Assembly (NCBI RefSeq): GCF_900105385.1
Contig: NZ_LT629772.1
Coordinates: forward strand, 3,286,001-3,350,000
Length of the DNA: 64,000 nucleotides
Source: Microlunatus soli
GTDB lineage: Bacteria; Actinomycetota; Actinomycetes; Propionibacteriales; Propionibacteriaceae
Reading direction: 5' to 3'
The notes below the pieces were generated by a model, which saw nothing but the letters and a program-made list of their open reading frames with translations, searched no databases and had not been told where the DNA came from. The position numbers and the translations under genes are program-made. Positions 8,610 through 16,311 of the stretch are shown here, in pieces; position 1 is the first letter of the stretch, and each line of letters opens with the position of its first letter.

Positions 8610-10345
8610 GCCAAGGCCTCCTCTGCGCTGAGCTGGGAGTCCACGATCTCGGCGTAGGTCGGACTGGACTCCAGAAGTTGATCATGGGTGCCGATGCCGA
8701 CGATCTTGCCGTCCTCCAGGACGATGATCTGATCGGCGTCGGCGATCGTCGACACCCGTTGACCGACGATGATCACCGCAGCGTCGGCCGTCTCGGCATG
8801 CAGCGCCGCCCGCAGCCGCGCGTCGGTGGTCACGTCGAGAGCGGAGAACGAGTCGTCGAAGACGTAGATCTCCGGCTTCTTCACCAGTGCTCGGGCGATC
8901 GACAGCCGCTGCCGCTGACCGCCGGAGACGTTGGTGCCGCCCTGCGAGATCGGCGCGTCCAGTCCGCCGGGCATCTCGGCCACGAAGTCCGCGGCCTGCG
9001 CGACCCGCAGTGCGTGCCACAACTCCTCGTCGGTCGCATCGGGGTCGCCGTAACGCAGGTTGCTGGCCACCGTCCCGGAGAACAGGAACGGTCGCTGCGG
9101 TACCAGGCCGACCTTGCTCCACAACAGGTCGGCGTCCATCTCGCTGACCTCGACGCCGTCGACCGTGACCGAACCGCCGGTCCGGTCGAACAGTCGGGGG
9201 ATCAACGAGATCAGGGTCGTCTTGCCGGCGCCCGTCGAACCGATCACCGCCGTGGTCTTGCCCGGCTCGGTGCTGAAGGTGATGTCCTGCAACACCGGCG
9301 CATCGGCGCCGGGGTAGGTGAACTCCGCGTCGGTGAACCGGACCACGCCGTGCTCACCGGACGTCGAAGTCACCGGCTGTGCCGGCAGCACGACGCTGGA
9401 TTCGGTGTTCAGCACGTCGCTGATCCGCTCTGCCGACACGGCGGCCCGCGGGGCGATCATCAACAGGAACGTCGCCATCATCACCGACATCAGGATCTGG
9501 ATCAGATAGGTCAGGAATGCTGTCATCTCGCCGATCTGCATGGTGCCGGCGTCGATCCGGTGTCCGCCGAACCAGATCACCGCCGCACTCGACAGATTCA
9601 TGATCAACATCACGACCGGGAACATCAACGCGAACAGTCTGCCGACCCGCAACGCGATGTCGGTCAGATCGTTGTTGGCGCTGGCGAAGCGATCCACCTC
9701 GTACGGCTCGCGGACGAAGGCGCGGACCACCCGAATGCCGGTGATCTGTTCCCGCAGCACCCGGTTGACGTTGTCGATCCGCTCCTGCATCTTGCGGAAC
9801 AGCGGGCCGAGCCGGAAGACGATCAGCCCGATCGAGATCGCCAGCACCGGAACACAGACCAGGATCAACCAGGCCAGCCCGGCGTTCTCCCGGAGTGCCA
9901 TGATCACGCCGCCGACCATGGTGATCGGGGCAGCGACCAGCATGGTGCAGGACATCAGCACCAGCATCTGGACCTGCTGGACGTCGTTGGTGTTGCGGGT
10001 GATGAGCGACGGCGCACCGAAGTGGTTGACCTCGCGCGCGGAGAAGGACAGCACCTTGTCGAAGATGCCGGCCCGGACGTCGCGGCCGTAGGCCATCGCG
10101 GTCTTGGCACCGAAGTAGACCGCGGTGATGGTGCAGACGACCTGCACCAGGCTGATCACCAGCATGATGCCACCGGTCCGCCAGATGAAGTCGATGTCAG
10201 CCTTGGCGACGCCGTCGTCGATGATCTTGGCGTTCAGGCTGGGCAGGTAGAGGTTGGCGAGGGTGCCGATCAGTTGGAACAGCACCACCAACGCGAGGAA
10301 TCCCTTGTATGGCGCCAGATATCGGCGCAGCAGGGAGATGAGCAC
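8606..10345 (-). CDS. ABC exporter, fused membrane/ATPase subunit (degenerate-site partner)
   Basis: The 579-residue protein starts at a GTG directly before the first helix region (MLISLLRRYLAPYKG). It has six membrane helices and a nucleotide-binding domain with Walker A GSTGAGKTT, Q-loop VPQRPFLF, signature VSGGQRQR, Walker B IYVFDDSFSALD and H-loop-like IVGQRVST. Two catalytic positions are non-standard: the Glu after Walker B is Asp, and the switch His is Gln. This is the usual signature of the inactive-site half of heterodimeric exporters. It sits 31 bp after the TetR gene and overlaps the next subunit by 4 bp, so TetR-ABC-ABC is one operon. Confidence 0.93.
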   Translation of the reverse strand: MLISLLRRYLAPYKGFLALVVLFQLIGTLANLYLPSLNAKIIDDGVAKADIDFIWRTGGIMLVISLVQVVCTITAVYFGAKTAMAYGRDVRAGIFDKVLSFSAREVNHFGAPSLITRNTNDVQQVQMLVLMSCTMLVAAPITMVGGVIMALRENAGLAWLILVCVPVLAISIGLIVFRLGPLFRKMQERIDNVNRVLREQITGIRVVRAFVREPYEVDRFASANNDLTDIALRVGRLFALMFPVVMLIMNLSSAAVIWFGGHRIDAGTMQIGEMTAFLTYLIQILMSVMMATFLLMIAPRAAVSAERISDVLNTESSVVLPAQPVTSTSGEHGVVRFTDAEFTYPGADAPVLQDITFSTEPGKTTAVIGSTGAGKTTLISLIPRLFDRTGGSVTVDGVEVSEMDADLLWSKVGLVPQRPFLFSGTVASNLRYGDPDATDEELWHALRVAQAADFVAEMPGGLDAPISQGGTNVSGGQRQRLSIARALVKKPEIYVFDDSFSALDVTTDARLRAALHAETADAAVIIVGQRVSTIADADQIIVLEDGKIVGIGTHDQLLESSPTYAEIVDSQLSAEEALA

Positions 10346-10376
10346 GAAGCGTCCCTTCTAGGAAGTGGCTGCGGGT

Positions 10377-11057
10377 CTACGGAGTTGCCGGGCAGGCGGA
10401 CAAGTCGAGGGGGGACGGGTCGGCCGCACGATGGTCGAAACGCTGTGTCGTCCGAGCGCTGTCGACGAGAGCACCGTGCAGGATCAGGTCGACCAGCGCC
10501 TCGGGGTCGTCGGAGAGATGCGAGACACCTTGGGTGCGGGCGATCATGGGATGGGAGACCGTCAGGGTGACGGTCGCCAGCAGTTGGACGGTCTGGTCGG
10601 AGGTGAGAAGAAGTTTGTCCTGATCCGAGTCGATCAGGCGGGCGACCGCGGCGGTGACCAGCTGGTTCTGCTCGGTCATGTACTGCCCGAACTGCTTGCG
10701 ATCCTCTTCGGTCGCGTCAGCGGGCGGACCTAGAGCATGCAGCAGTTCGAAGGTCTCGCGCAACCGTTGCTGCAAGACCATCGTGATCTGCACCAGCTTG
10801 TCCTCCAGCTCCAGGTCGGTATCGATGTGCTGCAACTGTTCGACCGTCCGTTCGGCGCTCAGTGAGCGCACCACGGTGTGGTTGATCAGATCCGCCTTGC
10901 TGTCGAAGACCCGGAAGATCGTTCCCTCGGCGACCTCGGCAGCCTGAGCGATCTGGCGGGTGCTGACGTTGCGCCCGTACTGACGCAGCAGCGGATCGGC
11001 CGCGTCCAGGATCTGGGCACGGCGTTCTTCGGGTGGCAGGGCAGTCGCACGGGGCAC
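10377..11057 (-). CDS. TetR family regulator of the ABC exporter operon
   Basis: The 226-residue protein (from GTG 11057) has a TetR N-terminal domain (about residues 5-55) with helix-turn-helix VSTRQIAQAAEVAEGTIFRV and FDSKADLINH, and then a helical ligand domain. An ATG at 11090 lies in the same frame but inside a perfect 18-bp palindrome and upstream of the -10 element. GTG 11057 gives the standard MPRATALPPEERRAQIL start and lies 7 bases after the -10 box TATCCT, so the mRNA is probably leaderless. The gene leads the ABC pair operon and is likely autoregulated and de-repressed by a transported compound. Confidence 0.9.
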   Translation of the reverse strand: MPRATALPPEERRAQILDAADPLLRQYGRNVSTRQIAQAAEVAEGTIFRVFDSKADLINHTVVRSLSAERTVEQLQHIDTDLELEDKLVQITMVLQQRLRETFELLHALGPPADATEEDRKQFGQYMTEQNQLVTAAVARLIDSDQDKLLLTSDQTVQLLATVTLTVSHPMIARTQGVSHLSDDPEALVDLILHGALVDSARTTQRFDHRAADPSPLDLSACPATP

Positions 11058-11064
11058 GACGAAC

Positions 11065-11094
11065 AGGATAGTGAGTGAGCGCTCACTCATTCAA
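11065..11094 (-). promoter_or_regulatory. TetR operon promoter with palindromic operator
   Basis: On the reverse strand, -35 TTGAAT (11094-11089), an 18-base spacer and -10 TATCCT (11070-11065) are followed after 7 bases by GTG 11057. The spacer coincides with the perfect palindrome TGAGTGAGCGCTCACTCA (11072-11089). Repressor binding there would directly exclude RNA polymerase. Confidence 0.7.
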
Positions 11095-11548
11095 GGGATT
11101 TACTGCCAGGGTTGAGAATGTCTCAGGGTTGCGCCCGGATCAATGACAACTGTCACGGCCCGGACATCGCCGGCCTCCCGGCGAGGGCACGCACCCGACC
11201 CCGCGAGAGCAGCTTACGAGGGTTCCATTCACATGTTCGAAAGTGAGGAGAACCGTCATCATGTTCTAGACAGGTCACCGTCTGCGCGAGCATCTGCCGC
11301 GGAGTGCGACACGGACAAACCGACCCCGACCGAGTCCGCTGGGCCGAGGGACTACCCGGTCACCCGTGTATCCAGGTTGTGCGAGTTCGGGCCTCCGTAG
11401 GTCGTCCGTTCACCGGGGCGGGGGAGCCGGGCGGGTGCTGCGGGCACCTCGCTGCGCCGCCTGCGGGAGCCGCCGCCACTGGCCCGTTGGTGGAACGGTT
11501 TGCGGGCGGCCTGTCGAGTGACCATCACTACGGCACGGCGACCAGAAT

Positions 11549-11608
11549 CACGCCCGGCTTGATCGGACCGCGCGGCAGATTTCTGCTCTCAGGAGCAAGC
11601 CGGGCGTG
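11549..11608. repeat. 13-bp inverted repeat with 34-base loop
   Basis: CACGCCCGGCTTG (11549-11561) is the exact reverse complement of 11596-11608. It could be a transcript end or part of a small structured RNA; no adjacent gene explains it. Confidence 0.5.
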
Positions 11609-11933
11609 AAGTGGTCGTGGCGGGGCCGGCAGGCCGGTTGCGTCGCCGTTCGGTGTGTTCGCGCGGGAATGCCTCAAAAATGTCTCGTGAGGAGGGTGCG
11701 AGCTGGCGGTGCCAATAACGCAGCACGAGTGGGCCTGCCTCCCCTCGTGTTGGGCCGGGTTGGCCCTGGTGCTGTTGCGTTCTTCGCACAGAGCCGTATC
11801 GGCATCCACTTCACCACGACCCCTGCACCATCTCGACCGCGCGGTAGGGAAGCTTGATGGCCAACTCGCGCGGGCGTCGTCATCTGCGGGTGCTGACCTG
11901 CCCACTGCCGGTCAGGGATCGGCTTGCGGGCCG

Positions 11934-11958
11934 GGAACGTTCCAACGGGAACGTTCCC
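11934..11958. repeat. Two GGAACGTTCC palindromes in tandem
   Basis: GGAACGTTCC (11934-11943) and GGGAACGTTCCC (11947-11958) are perfect palindromes with centres 14 bp apart. Variants (GGAACGTCCC near 12270, GGGACGTTCC near 12355, GAACGTTC near 12458) recur across the gene-poor region. Confidence 0.5.
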
Positions 11959-11960
11959 GG

Positions 11961-12009
11961 ATTGAGCACCCGCGCGGTCAGCTGGGACCGGGACCGGCCC
12001 GCGCCATCG
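11961..12009 (+). repeat. 49-bp dispersed repeat, copy 1
   Basis: The segment beginning ATTGAGCACCCGCGCG and ending GGCCCGCGCCATCG matches the reverse complement of 12392-12440 at 44 of 49 positions. Weaker similarity continues upstream into the GGAACGTTC motif. Confidence 0.65.
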
Positions 12010-12391
12010 CTCCCGGAGCGACCGACCGATACCGGAACCGGCTATGGGCTACCTGCGTCCCCGGGGAACCTGACCGAGGAAGTTGCTGCCGAACGGGCCC
12101 TACCACAGCGACCTTCTCGGGCAACTTGCGCGGCTGGGTCTGTTCGGGCTCCAGTTGCCGCCGACACAGCCGAGCTACTCGAGAATCGAACTCTCAGGAC
12201 CGAGGATCGACAACTCAAAGCTCGAGTAGTCTGACGCGACCCGATCTGAGCGGGTGAATAGAGACGTTCGGGTGGAACGTCCCAGGGGTCGTGTTGCTGC
12301 CGATCCAGACTGTCCGAGCCAACGATCCTGCACCGGTCGGGTCCCCTCAAGCTGGGACGTTCCAGCGAGAACGCCCCAGCGGCTACGCGAT

Positions 12392-12440
12392 CGATGGCGC
12401 GGGCCGGTCCCTGTCTGAGCTGAACGCGCGGCTGCTCAAT
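12392..12440 (-). repeat. 49-bp dispersed repeat, copy 2 (inverted)
   Basis: This is the inverted partner of 11961-12009 with 44/49 identity. A short third relative, ATTGAGCAGCCGCGCTGG, occurs at about 12521-12538 within the acetyltransferase remnant. Confidence 0.65.
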
Positions 12441-12502
12441 GCGGGAGGCTCCAGCTGAACGTTCCGGCGCCGCAAGACGATCGTCATCGGCGACAAGCAG
12501 AT

Positions 12503-12755
12503 GTGGGCCGCGGGTACGCCATTGAGCAGCCGCGCTGGGCGTCGAATATGCGTTCTCTCGATCTTGAACGCATCACCGCCGAGGTGTACCCGCAAACCCA
12601 CGGATGCCCGACTCCTGGAAGACGTCGGCTTCGTCCGCGAGGGCGTCCTGCGGCAGAGCGTGCTCCGTTATGGACGGTGGGTCGACGTCGTGATCTACGG
12701 GGTGCTGCGCGGCGATTTGGTGAAATGCGCCCAGGCAGGGTTTGCACGACGGTAG
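12503..12755 (+). pseudogene. GNAT acetyltransferase C-terminal remnant, frameshifted
   Basis: One frame gives LDLERITAEVYPQTHG (to about 12600). A second frame continues DARLLEDVGFVREGVLRQSV and RYGRWVDVVIYGVLRGDL to the stop at 12755. Together they match the end of RimJ/RimL-type GNAT N-acetyltransferases (substrate-side strand, then the RLLExxGF motif), but they need a frameshift near 12600. The acetyl-CoA-binding R-x-x-G-x-G/A loop is not found upstream. The sequence next to it carries the dispersed repeat, suggesting rearrangement destroyed the 5' half. Confidence 0.7.
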
Positions 12756-12771
12756 CGGATAGCATCTGCGG

Positions 12772-14382
12772 GTGTCCGACTCGCTGATCGGGAATGCCGC
12801 CGCACGGGGTATCCGTGGCTTCAGCGCGGGCGCCGGGTGCGTCGTTCTCGGCAACACCGAAGTCGGCGGGCGCTGGCCGGAGATCCTCCAGCAGGTCTGT
12901 CGGCCCACGGCCGTGACGGCGGCGGACAACCTGGCCGGCTTGGCGGCGGCTGCCGCGGAGCCAGGCGGGCCGCTGGTCGTCGTCGACAGCGGACTGCAGT
13001 TGGAACTGCCGGGCACCTTGGATCTGCTCGACGTGCCGACCGACCCGACCGCTGCGCTGCTGGCCGACCCCCGCAACGTCGAAGCCCCGCGGCAACCCGA
13101 ACACGGCCTCGATCGAGCGACGACGGCCGGCGTCGATGCCGATGGTCTGCTGTCTGGTGGTGCCGCGCCGAACCGGATCGTGGTCGGCATCCTGAGAGTC
13201 AACGCCGACGACCGCGCCCGGGCGGCCACACTGTGGCAACAGGCGGCAGGGTCGATCTCGAAAGAACCCGGCGAGGACCCCGGCCGGCTCTTCGATCTCG
13301 CGCTGCAGGTCCTCGTCGATGGCGGGCTGCCGGTGATGGGGAAGTCGCTGGGCTATTACACCTGGTCCCGCGGCCCTGTGGGACAGACCGGGTTGGGTGG
13401 CTCGCCCTGGAAACAACGGCTCCGGACGTCGTCCCGGCTCGGCGACGGTGCCTACTCGGCAGCCGTGGTCCGGCCGCTGTCCCGGGTCGGCACCCGGCTG
13501 GCGCTCTCGGTCGGCCTGACCCCCAATCTGGTCACCGCGATCAGCCTGCTCGTCGGTATCGGCTCCGGATTGTTGGTCCTGACCGGGAATCGGCCGCTGT
13601 GGATCGTCGCCGCGGTGTTGCTGCAAGTCGCCCTCGTGATCGACTGCATGGACGGCGAGATCGCCCGCTTCACCCGGCGCTTCTCCGCCTTCGGCGGCTG
13701 GCTGGACGGGATCGGCGACCGGATCAAGGAGTACCTGGTCTTCGCCGCCGTCGGCGCGGTCGCCGTACGAGAGGGCCACGAGTCGGGCTGGCTGCTGGCG
13801 ATGATCGCGATGGTGATCGTCACCGGGCGCCACCTGGAGGACTACTCCTACGGCGATCGGACGGCGGCGGTCCGAGCGGCGGCAACGGCAGCGAACGGCC
13901 CGTCGACAGGCTCAGGGAGCTCGGCGGATCCAGGGCCTCCGACAAGCTCAGGGATCTTGCCGCCGGTTCCGTCGACCCGGCAGCGGATCGCCTTCTGGGG
14001 CAAGAAGATCGCCCACGTCCCGATCGCCGAACGCTATTTGATCTTGAGTTTGGCGCTGCTCACCGGACGACCGATCTGGGTGTTGGTGGCGGCGATCGCG
14101 GTGTCGGCGTTCGCATTGCTGTGGACCTTCGGCGGCAGGCTGCTGCGCGCCTTCCGGGCGGCGCCGCCACCGCCGGTCGACACGCTTGATCAACAACTCG
14201 ATCTCGGCAGGTTGGCTCGGGCGTCCGGTCGGCTACGAATCCCGTTCCTGCTCGGGTCGGTGTTGCTGATCGGCTGCTGGTTGCTGATCATCCTCGGCAT
14301 CTGTGCCCGGCTGTGGCCGCTGAGTGTTGCTGCCGGTCTGATCGCCGTCGTCCTCGCCGGGGGAGCGCTCCGTCCCCACTGA
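12772..14382 (+). CDS. CDP-alcohol phosphatidyltransferase family protein (frameshifted before its DUF5941 region)
   Basis: The 536-residue frame has a soluble N-terminal domain (about 1-230), then a CDP-alcohol phosphatidyltransferase domain. The hallmark D-x2-D-G-x2-A-R-x8-G-x3-D-x3-D is visible as DCMDGEIARF plus AFGGWLDGIGDR (residues about 291-316). More membrane helices follow. The enzyme class transfers a phosphoalcohol from a CDP-linked donor onto an alcohol acceptor in the membrane. Actinobacterial relatives continue into a DUF5941 domain. Here the frame stops at 14382, and that domain continues in another frame (14313-14759). A REP-like repeat is inserted in frame at 13902-13956, giving a PSTGSG-type linker. 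The start is GTG 12772. The substrate is unknown. Confidence 0.82.
   Translation: MSDSLIGNAAARGIRGFSAGAGCVVLGNTEVGGRWPEILQQVCRPTAVTAADNLAGLAAAAAEPGGPLVVVDSGLQLELPGTLDLLDVPTDPTAALLADPRNVEAPRQPEHGLDRATTAGVDADGLLSGGAAPNRIVVGILRVNADDRARAATLWQQAAGSISKEPGEDPGRLFDLALQVLVDGGLPVMGKSLGYYTWSRGPVGQTGLGGSPWKQRLRTSSRLGDGAYSAAVVRPLSRVGTRLALSVGLTPNLVTAISLLVGIGSGLLVLTGNRPLWIVAAVLLQVALVIDCMDGEIARFTRRFSAFGGWLDGIGDRIKEYLVFAAVGAVAVREGHESGWLLAMIAMVIVTGRHLEDYSYGDRTAAVRAAATAANGPSTGSGSSADPGPPTSSGILPPVPSTRQRIAFWGKKIAHVPIAERYLILSLALLTGRPIWVLVAAIAVSAFALLWTFGGRLLRAFRAAPPPPVDTLDQQLDLGRLARASGRLRIPFLLGSVLLIGCWLLIILGICARLWPLSVAAGLIAVVLAGGALRPH
13902..13956. repeat. REP-like repeats inside the phosphatidyltransferase gene
   Basis: GTCGACAGGCTCAGGGA (13902-13918) and TCCGACAAGCTCAGGGATC (13938-13956) are two same-orientation copies of the dispersed core. 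They are translated as a Gly/Pro/Ser linker between membrane segments. Confidence 0.65.
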
Positions 14383-14759
14383 CCCATCGGCTGGCCTGGC
14401 TGACGCTGCCGTTGGTCTGGGCGGCGGAATCGGCGGTGATCGGCTCGCTGCTGTCCTGGTCGGTGCCGGGGGTGCTGCTCTTCGTCACCCTGGCCGTCAT
14501 CGCCTACCGCCGTTACGAGCTGATCTACTCGATCCGATTGCGCGGCCTGGCGGGGCCCACCGCACTGCTCGGCTTCGACGGCCGGATCGTCGTGCTGGCA
14601 CTGCTGATCGCGGTTGCGAGTCTGATCGGCCGCCCCGATGCGGTGCTCGGCTGGGGGCTGGTGCTGCTGGCCGGTGAGACCCTGGCCGAGGCCGTGATCG
14701 GCACCGTGCGACGCTGGCGGCCTACCCCGACCGCAGGACAGGAGAACCATGGCCATTGA
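14313..14759 (+). CDS. DUF5941-like C-terminal domain, frameshifted continuation of the upstream gene
   Basis: From about 14361 this frame encodes LTHRLAWLTLPLVWAAESAV, RRYELIYSIRLRGL, GFDGRIVVLALLIA and a final ETLAEAVIGTVRRW. This is the pattern of DUF5941, normally fused to the CDP-alcohol phosphatidyltransferase. The first residues of the open frame (before about 14361) are Cys/Arg-rich and read as out-of-frame DNA, so a separate start is doubtful. Adding one G to the G5 run at 14359-14363 would join both frames into a single protein (12772-14759). The 3' end overlaps the HAD gene by 11 bp. Either the gene is truly broken or the assembly lacks one G. Confidence 0.65.
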   Translation: MAAECCCRSDRRRPRRGSAPSPLTHRLAWLTLPLVWAAESAVIGSLLSWSVPGVLLFVTLAVIAYRRYELIYSIRLRGLAGPTALLGFDGRIVVLALLIAVASLIGRPDAVLGWGLVLLAGETLAEAVIGTVRRWRPTPTAGQENHGH

Positions 14760-15423
14760 TTCCGATCGTGGTGCCGGGCTGGCCGAACGCCGGTTCCAGG
14801 CCGTCATCTTCGACATGGACGGCACGTTGATCGACTCCACGCCGGCGGTGCTGCGCGCCTGGACGACGTGGGCCCTACAGCAGGACGTGCCGGCCGAGGC
14901 CCTGAACGGCTTCCATGGTGTCCCGTCGGCCGGGGTGGTGGCCGCCGTGCTCCCGGCCGACCGGCAGGCTGCCGGCCTCGAGCTGATCAACCGGCTGGAA
15001 CTCACCGACACCGAAGGCATCGTGCCGTTGCCCGGTGCCACTGGTGCGCTGGCCGAGTTGCCGCCGGACCGGATCGCGATCGCGACCTCCTGCACGGCCC
15101 CGTTGGCCGCTGCTCGGCTGGCGGCTTCCGGGCTGGTCGCGCCGAAGGTCCTGGTGACCGTCGACGACGTCGAACGCGGTAAGCCGGCACCGGACCCGTA
15201 CCTGAAGGCGGCCGAACTGCTCGGCTTCGACCCGACCAGCTGCCTGGTCGTCGAGGACGCCCCGAAGGGTTTGCAGTCGGCCCACGCCGCCGGTGCCGCG
15301 ACGCTTGCGGTGGTCACCACGTCACCCAGGGACGAACTGCTGGCCGATCTCGTCGTACCGGACCTGAGCGCCGTCGACTGGTTGATCAACGATGACCTGA
15401 CGATCAGCGTCGGCCGTCGGTGA
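14749..15423 (+). CDS. HAD-IA family phosphatase
   Basis: The 224-residue protein shows all HAD motifs: VIFDMDGTLIDSTPAVL (motif I, Asp nucleophile near residue 22), ATSCTAP (motif II), Lys in RGKPAPDPYLKAAELLG (motif III), and VVEDAPKGLQSAHAAG (motif IV). Cap-domain placement and the GKPAPDP string point to small sugar or polyol phosphate phosphatases or beta-phosphoglucomutase-like enzymes. ATG 14749 is preceded by AGGAGA. The 11-bp overlap with the phosphatidyltransferase/DUF5941 gene implies a joint transcript, so its substrate may be a phosphoalcohol in the same lipid or polyol pathway; this is inference. Confidence 0.88.
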   Translation: MAIDSDRGAGLAERRFQAVIFDMDGTLIDSTPAVLRAWTTWALQQDVPAEALNGFHGVPSAGVVAAVLPADRQAAGLELINRLELTDTEGIVPLPGATGALAELPPDRIAIATSCTAPLAAARLAASGLVAPKVLVTVDDVERGKPAPDPYLKAAELLGFDPTSCLVVEDAPKGLQSAHAAGAATLAVVTTSPRDELLADLVVPDLSAVDWLINDDLTISVGRR

Positions 15424-15436
15424 TCGGCCGCCGGCC

Positions 15437-16300
15437 TCAGATGATCCTCGGCAGGTAGGCGTTCTTCAGACCGGACCGGTGCGGACCGACCCCGCCGGTC
15501 CGATCGCCGCCGTCCGACATCGCGTCGACGACGACCCGCAGCTGTTCACGGGCCGCGGCCGCCGCACGATCCCGCTGCCGGACCGGCGGCAGCTGGTCGC
15601 GTAGCCGTCGGTAGATCTCCACACAACGGCCGATCGCCGCGCCGCAGGATGCGCGATCGTGGGTTGCCAGCGTGCCGGTGAGCTCCTCGGCGAGTTCGGG
15701 TGCGAAGAATTCGACCCGGCGCACTCCGCGTGGCTCGATGCCACGCCGCGCACACTCCAACGGCACCAGCACCTGGGCCCTGATGAAGGCCAGGAATTCG
15801 AGCACCTCGAACAGTTCGCCTCGGTCCAGTTTCGTCGTGGCGTAGTGGATCCACACCCAGAACCGATCCTCGATCCACTGCGGAGACACGGTCAGCGGAG
15901 TCGCCGTCGTCCGGGCCAGCCCGGTGGCCAGCCGACCGTCACGGTCCCAGATGATCATCGGATCCTCGATCCGCGGTTCAAGATCATCGAGCCGGACGAA
16001 CTTCAGGTCGACATGGACCAGTGGGGCATAGAGGGCGATGATCAGCCGTGGTTCGCCGACATGTTCGCCGGTGAAGGCGGCGAGCAGATCTCCCCACTGG
16101 CCGGCGAGCCGCAGCCGGTCGCGCAGTACATCGTCGTACGCGTCGTCCTCGCTGACCACGACGAGGTCGAGATCGGAGTTGTCGTCGGCGGTGCCGGACA
16201 GCACCGACCCGCCGGCGGCCAACCCGACGAAGCGGCGATCTGCGCGGACGGCGGCCTCGATCGGTGCGAGAGCCTGGGCGAGATGGTCGGGCCATGGCAT
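15437..16300 (-). CDS. Nucleotidyltransferase domain protein
   Basis: The 287-residue protein has an N-terminal minimal nucleotidyltransferase core: GLAAGGSVLSGTADDNSDLD (about residues 27-46) fits G-G-S-x9-12-S-D-x-D, and LVHVDLKFVRLDDLEPRI supplies the third carboxylate strand. The C-terminal half (about 150-260) is helical, like the substrate-binding part of aminoglycoside or other small-molecule adenylyltransferases. ATG 16300 has AGGAG 5 bases upstream. It is convergent with the HAD gene and follows the monooxygenase gene in the same direction (11-bp gap), so the two may be cotranscribed. Target molecule unknown. Confidence 0.75.
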   Translation of the reverse strand: MPWPDHLAQALAPIEAAVRADRRFVGLAAGGSVLSGTADDNSDLDLVVVSEDDAYDDVLRDRLRLAGQWGDLLAAFTGEHVGEPRLIIALYAPLVHVDLKFVRLDDLEPRIEDPMIIWDRDGRLATGLARTTATPLTVSPQWIEDRFWVWIHYATTKLDRGELFEVLEFLAFIRAQVLVPLECARRGIEPRGVRRVEFFAPELAEELTGTLATHDRASCGAAIGRCVEIYRRLRDQLPPVRQRDRAAAAAREQLRVVVDAMSDGGDRTGGVGPHRSGLKNAYLPRII

Positions 16301-16311
16301 GGTGACTCCTG

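Larger units (their letters stand above)
11095..12500. other. Gene-poor region with degenerate repeats
   Basis: I find no convincing intact gene in these 1.4 kb. Open frames exist on both strands but have arbitrary composition, rich in Arg, Pro, Ser and Cys, with no family resemblance. The stretch contains a 13-bp hairpin (11549-11608), two GGAACGTTCC palindromes (11934-11958), an inverted pair of about 49-bp repeats (11961-12009 and 12392-12440), and ends in a broken acetyltransferase. It looks like decayed DNA or an old integration site. Confidence 0.55.

Noticed and set aside
6657-10570. Long plus-strand frames opposite the two ABC exporter genes
   Set aside because: They are shadows of genes with complete ABC motifs on the other strand.
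11057-11090. ATG 11090 as start of the TetR gene
   Set aside because: It lies within the operator palindrome and upstream of the -10 box; GTG 11057 fits promoter spacing and the usual TetR amino terminus.
11258-11400. GVRHGQTDPDRVRWAEGLPG, resembling the start of a histidine phosphatase
   Set aside because: The RHG-like string is isolated, with no further phosphatase motifs downstream; it could be a remnant but is too short to call.
11528-11905. A 125-codon minus-strand frame in the gene-poor region
   Set aside because: Composition is arbitrary, it spans the hairpin at 11549-11608, and no family resemblance is visible.
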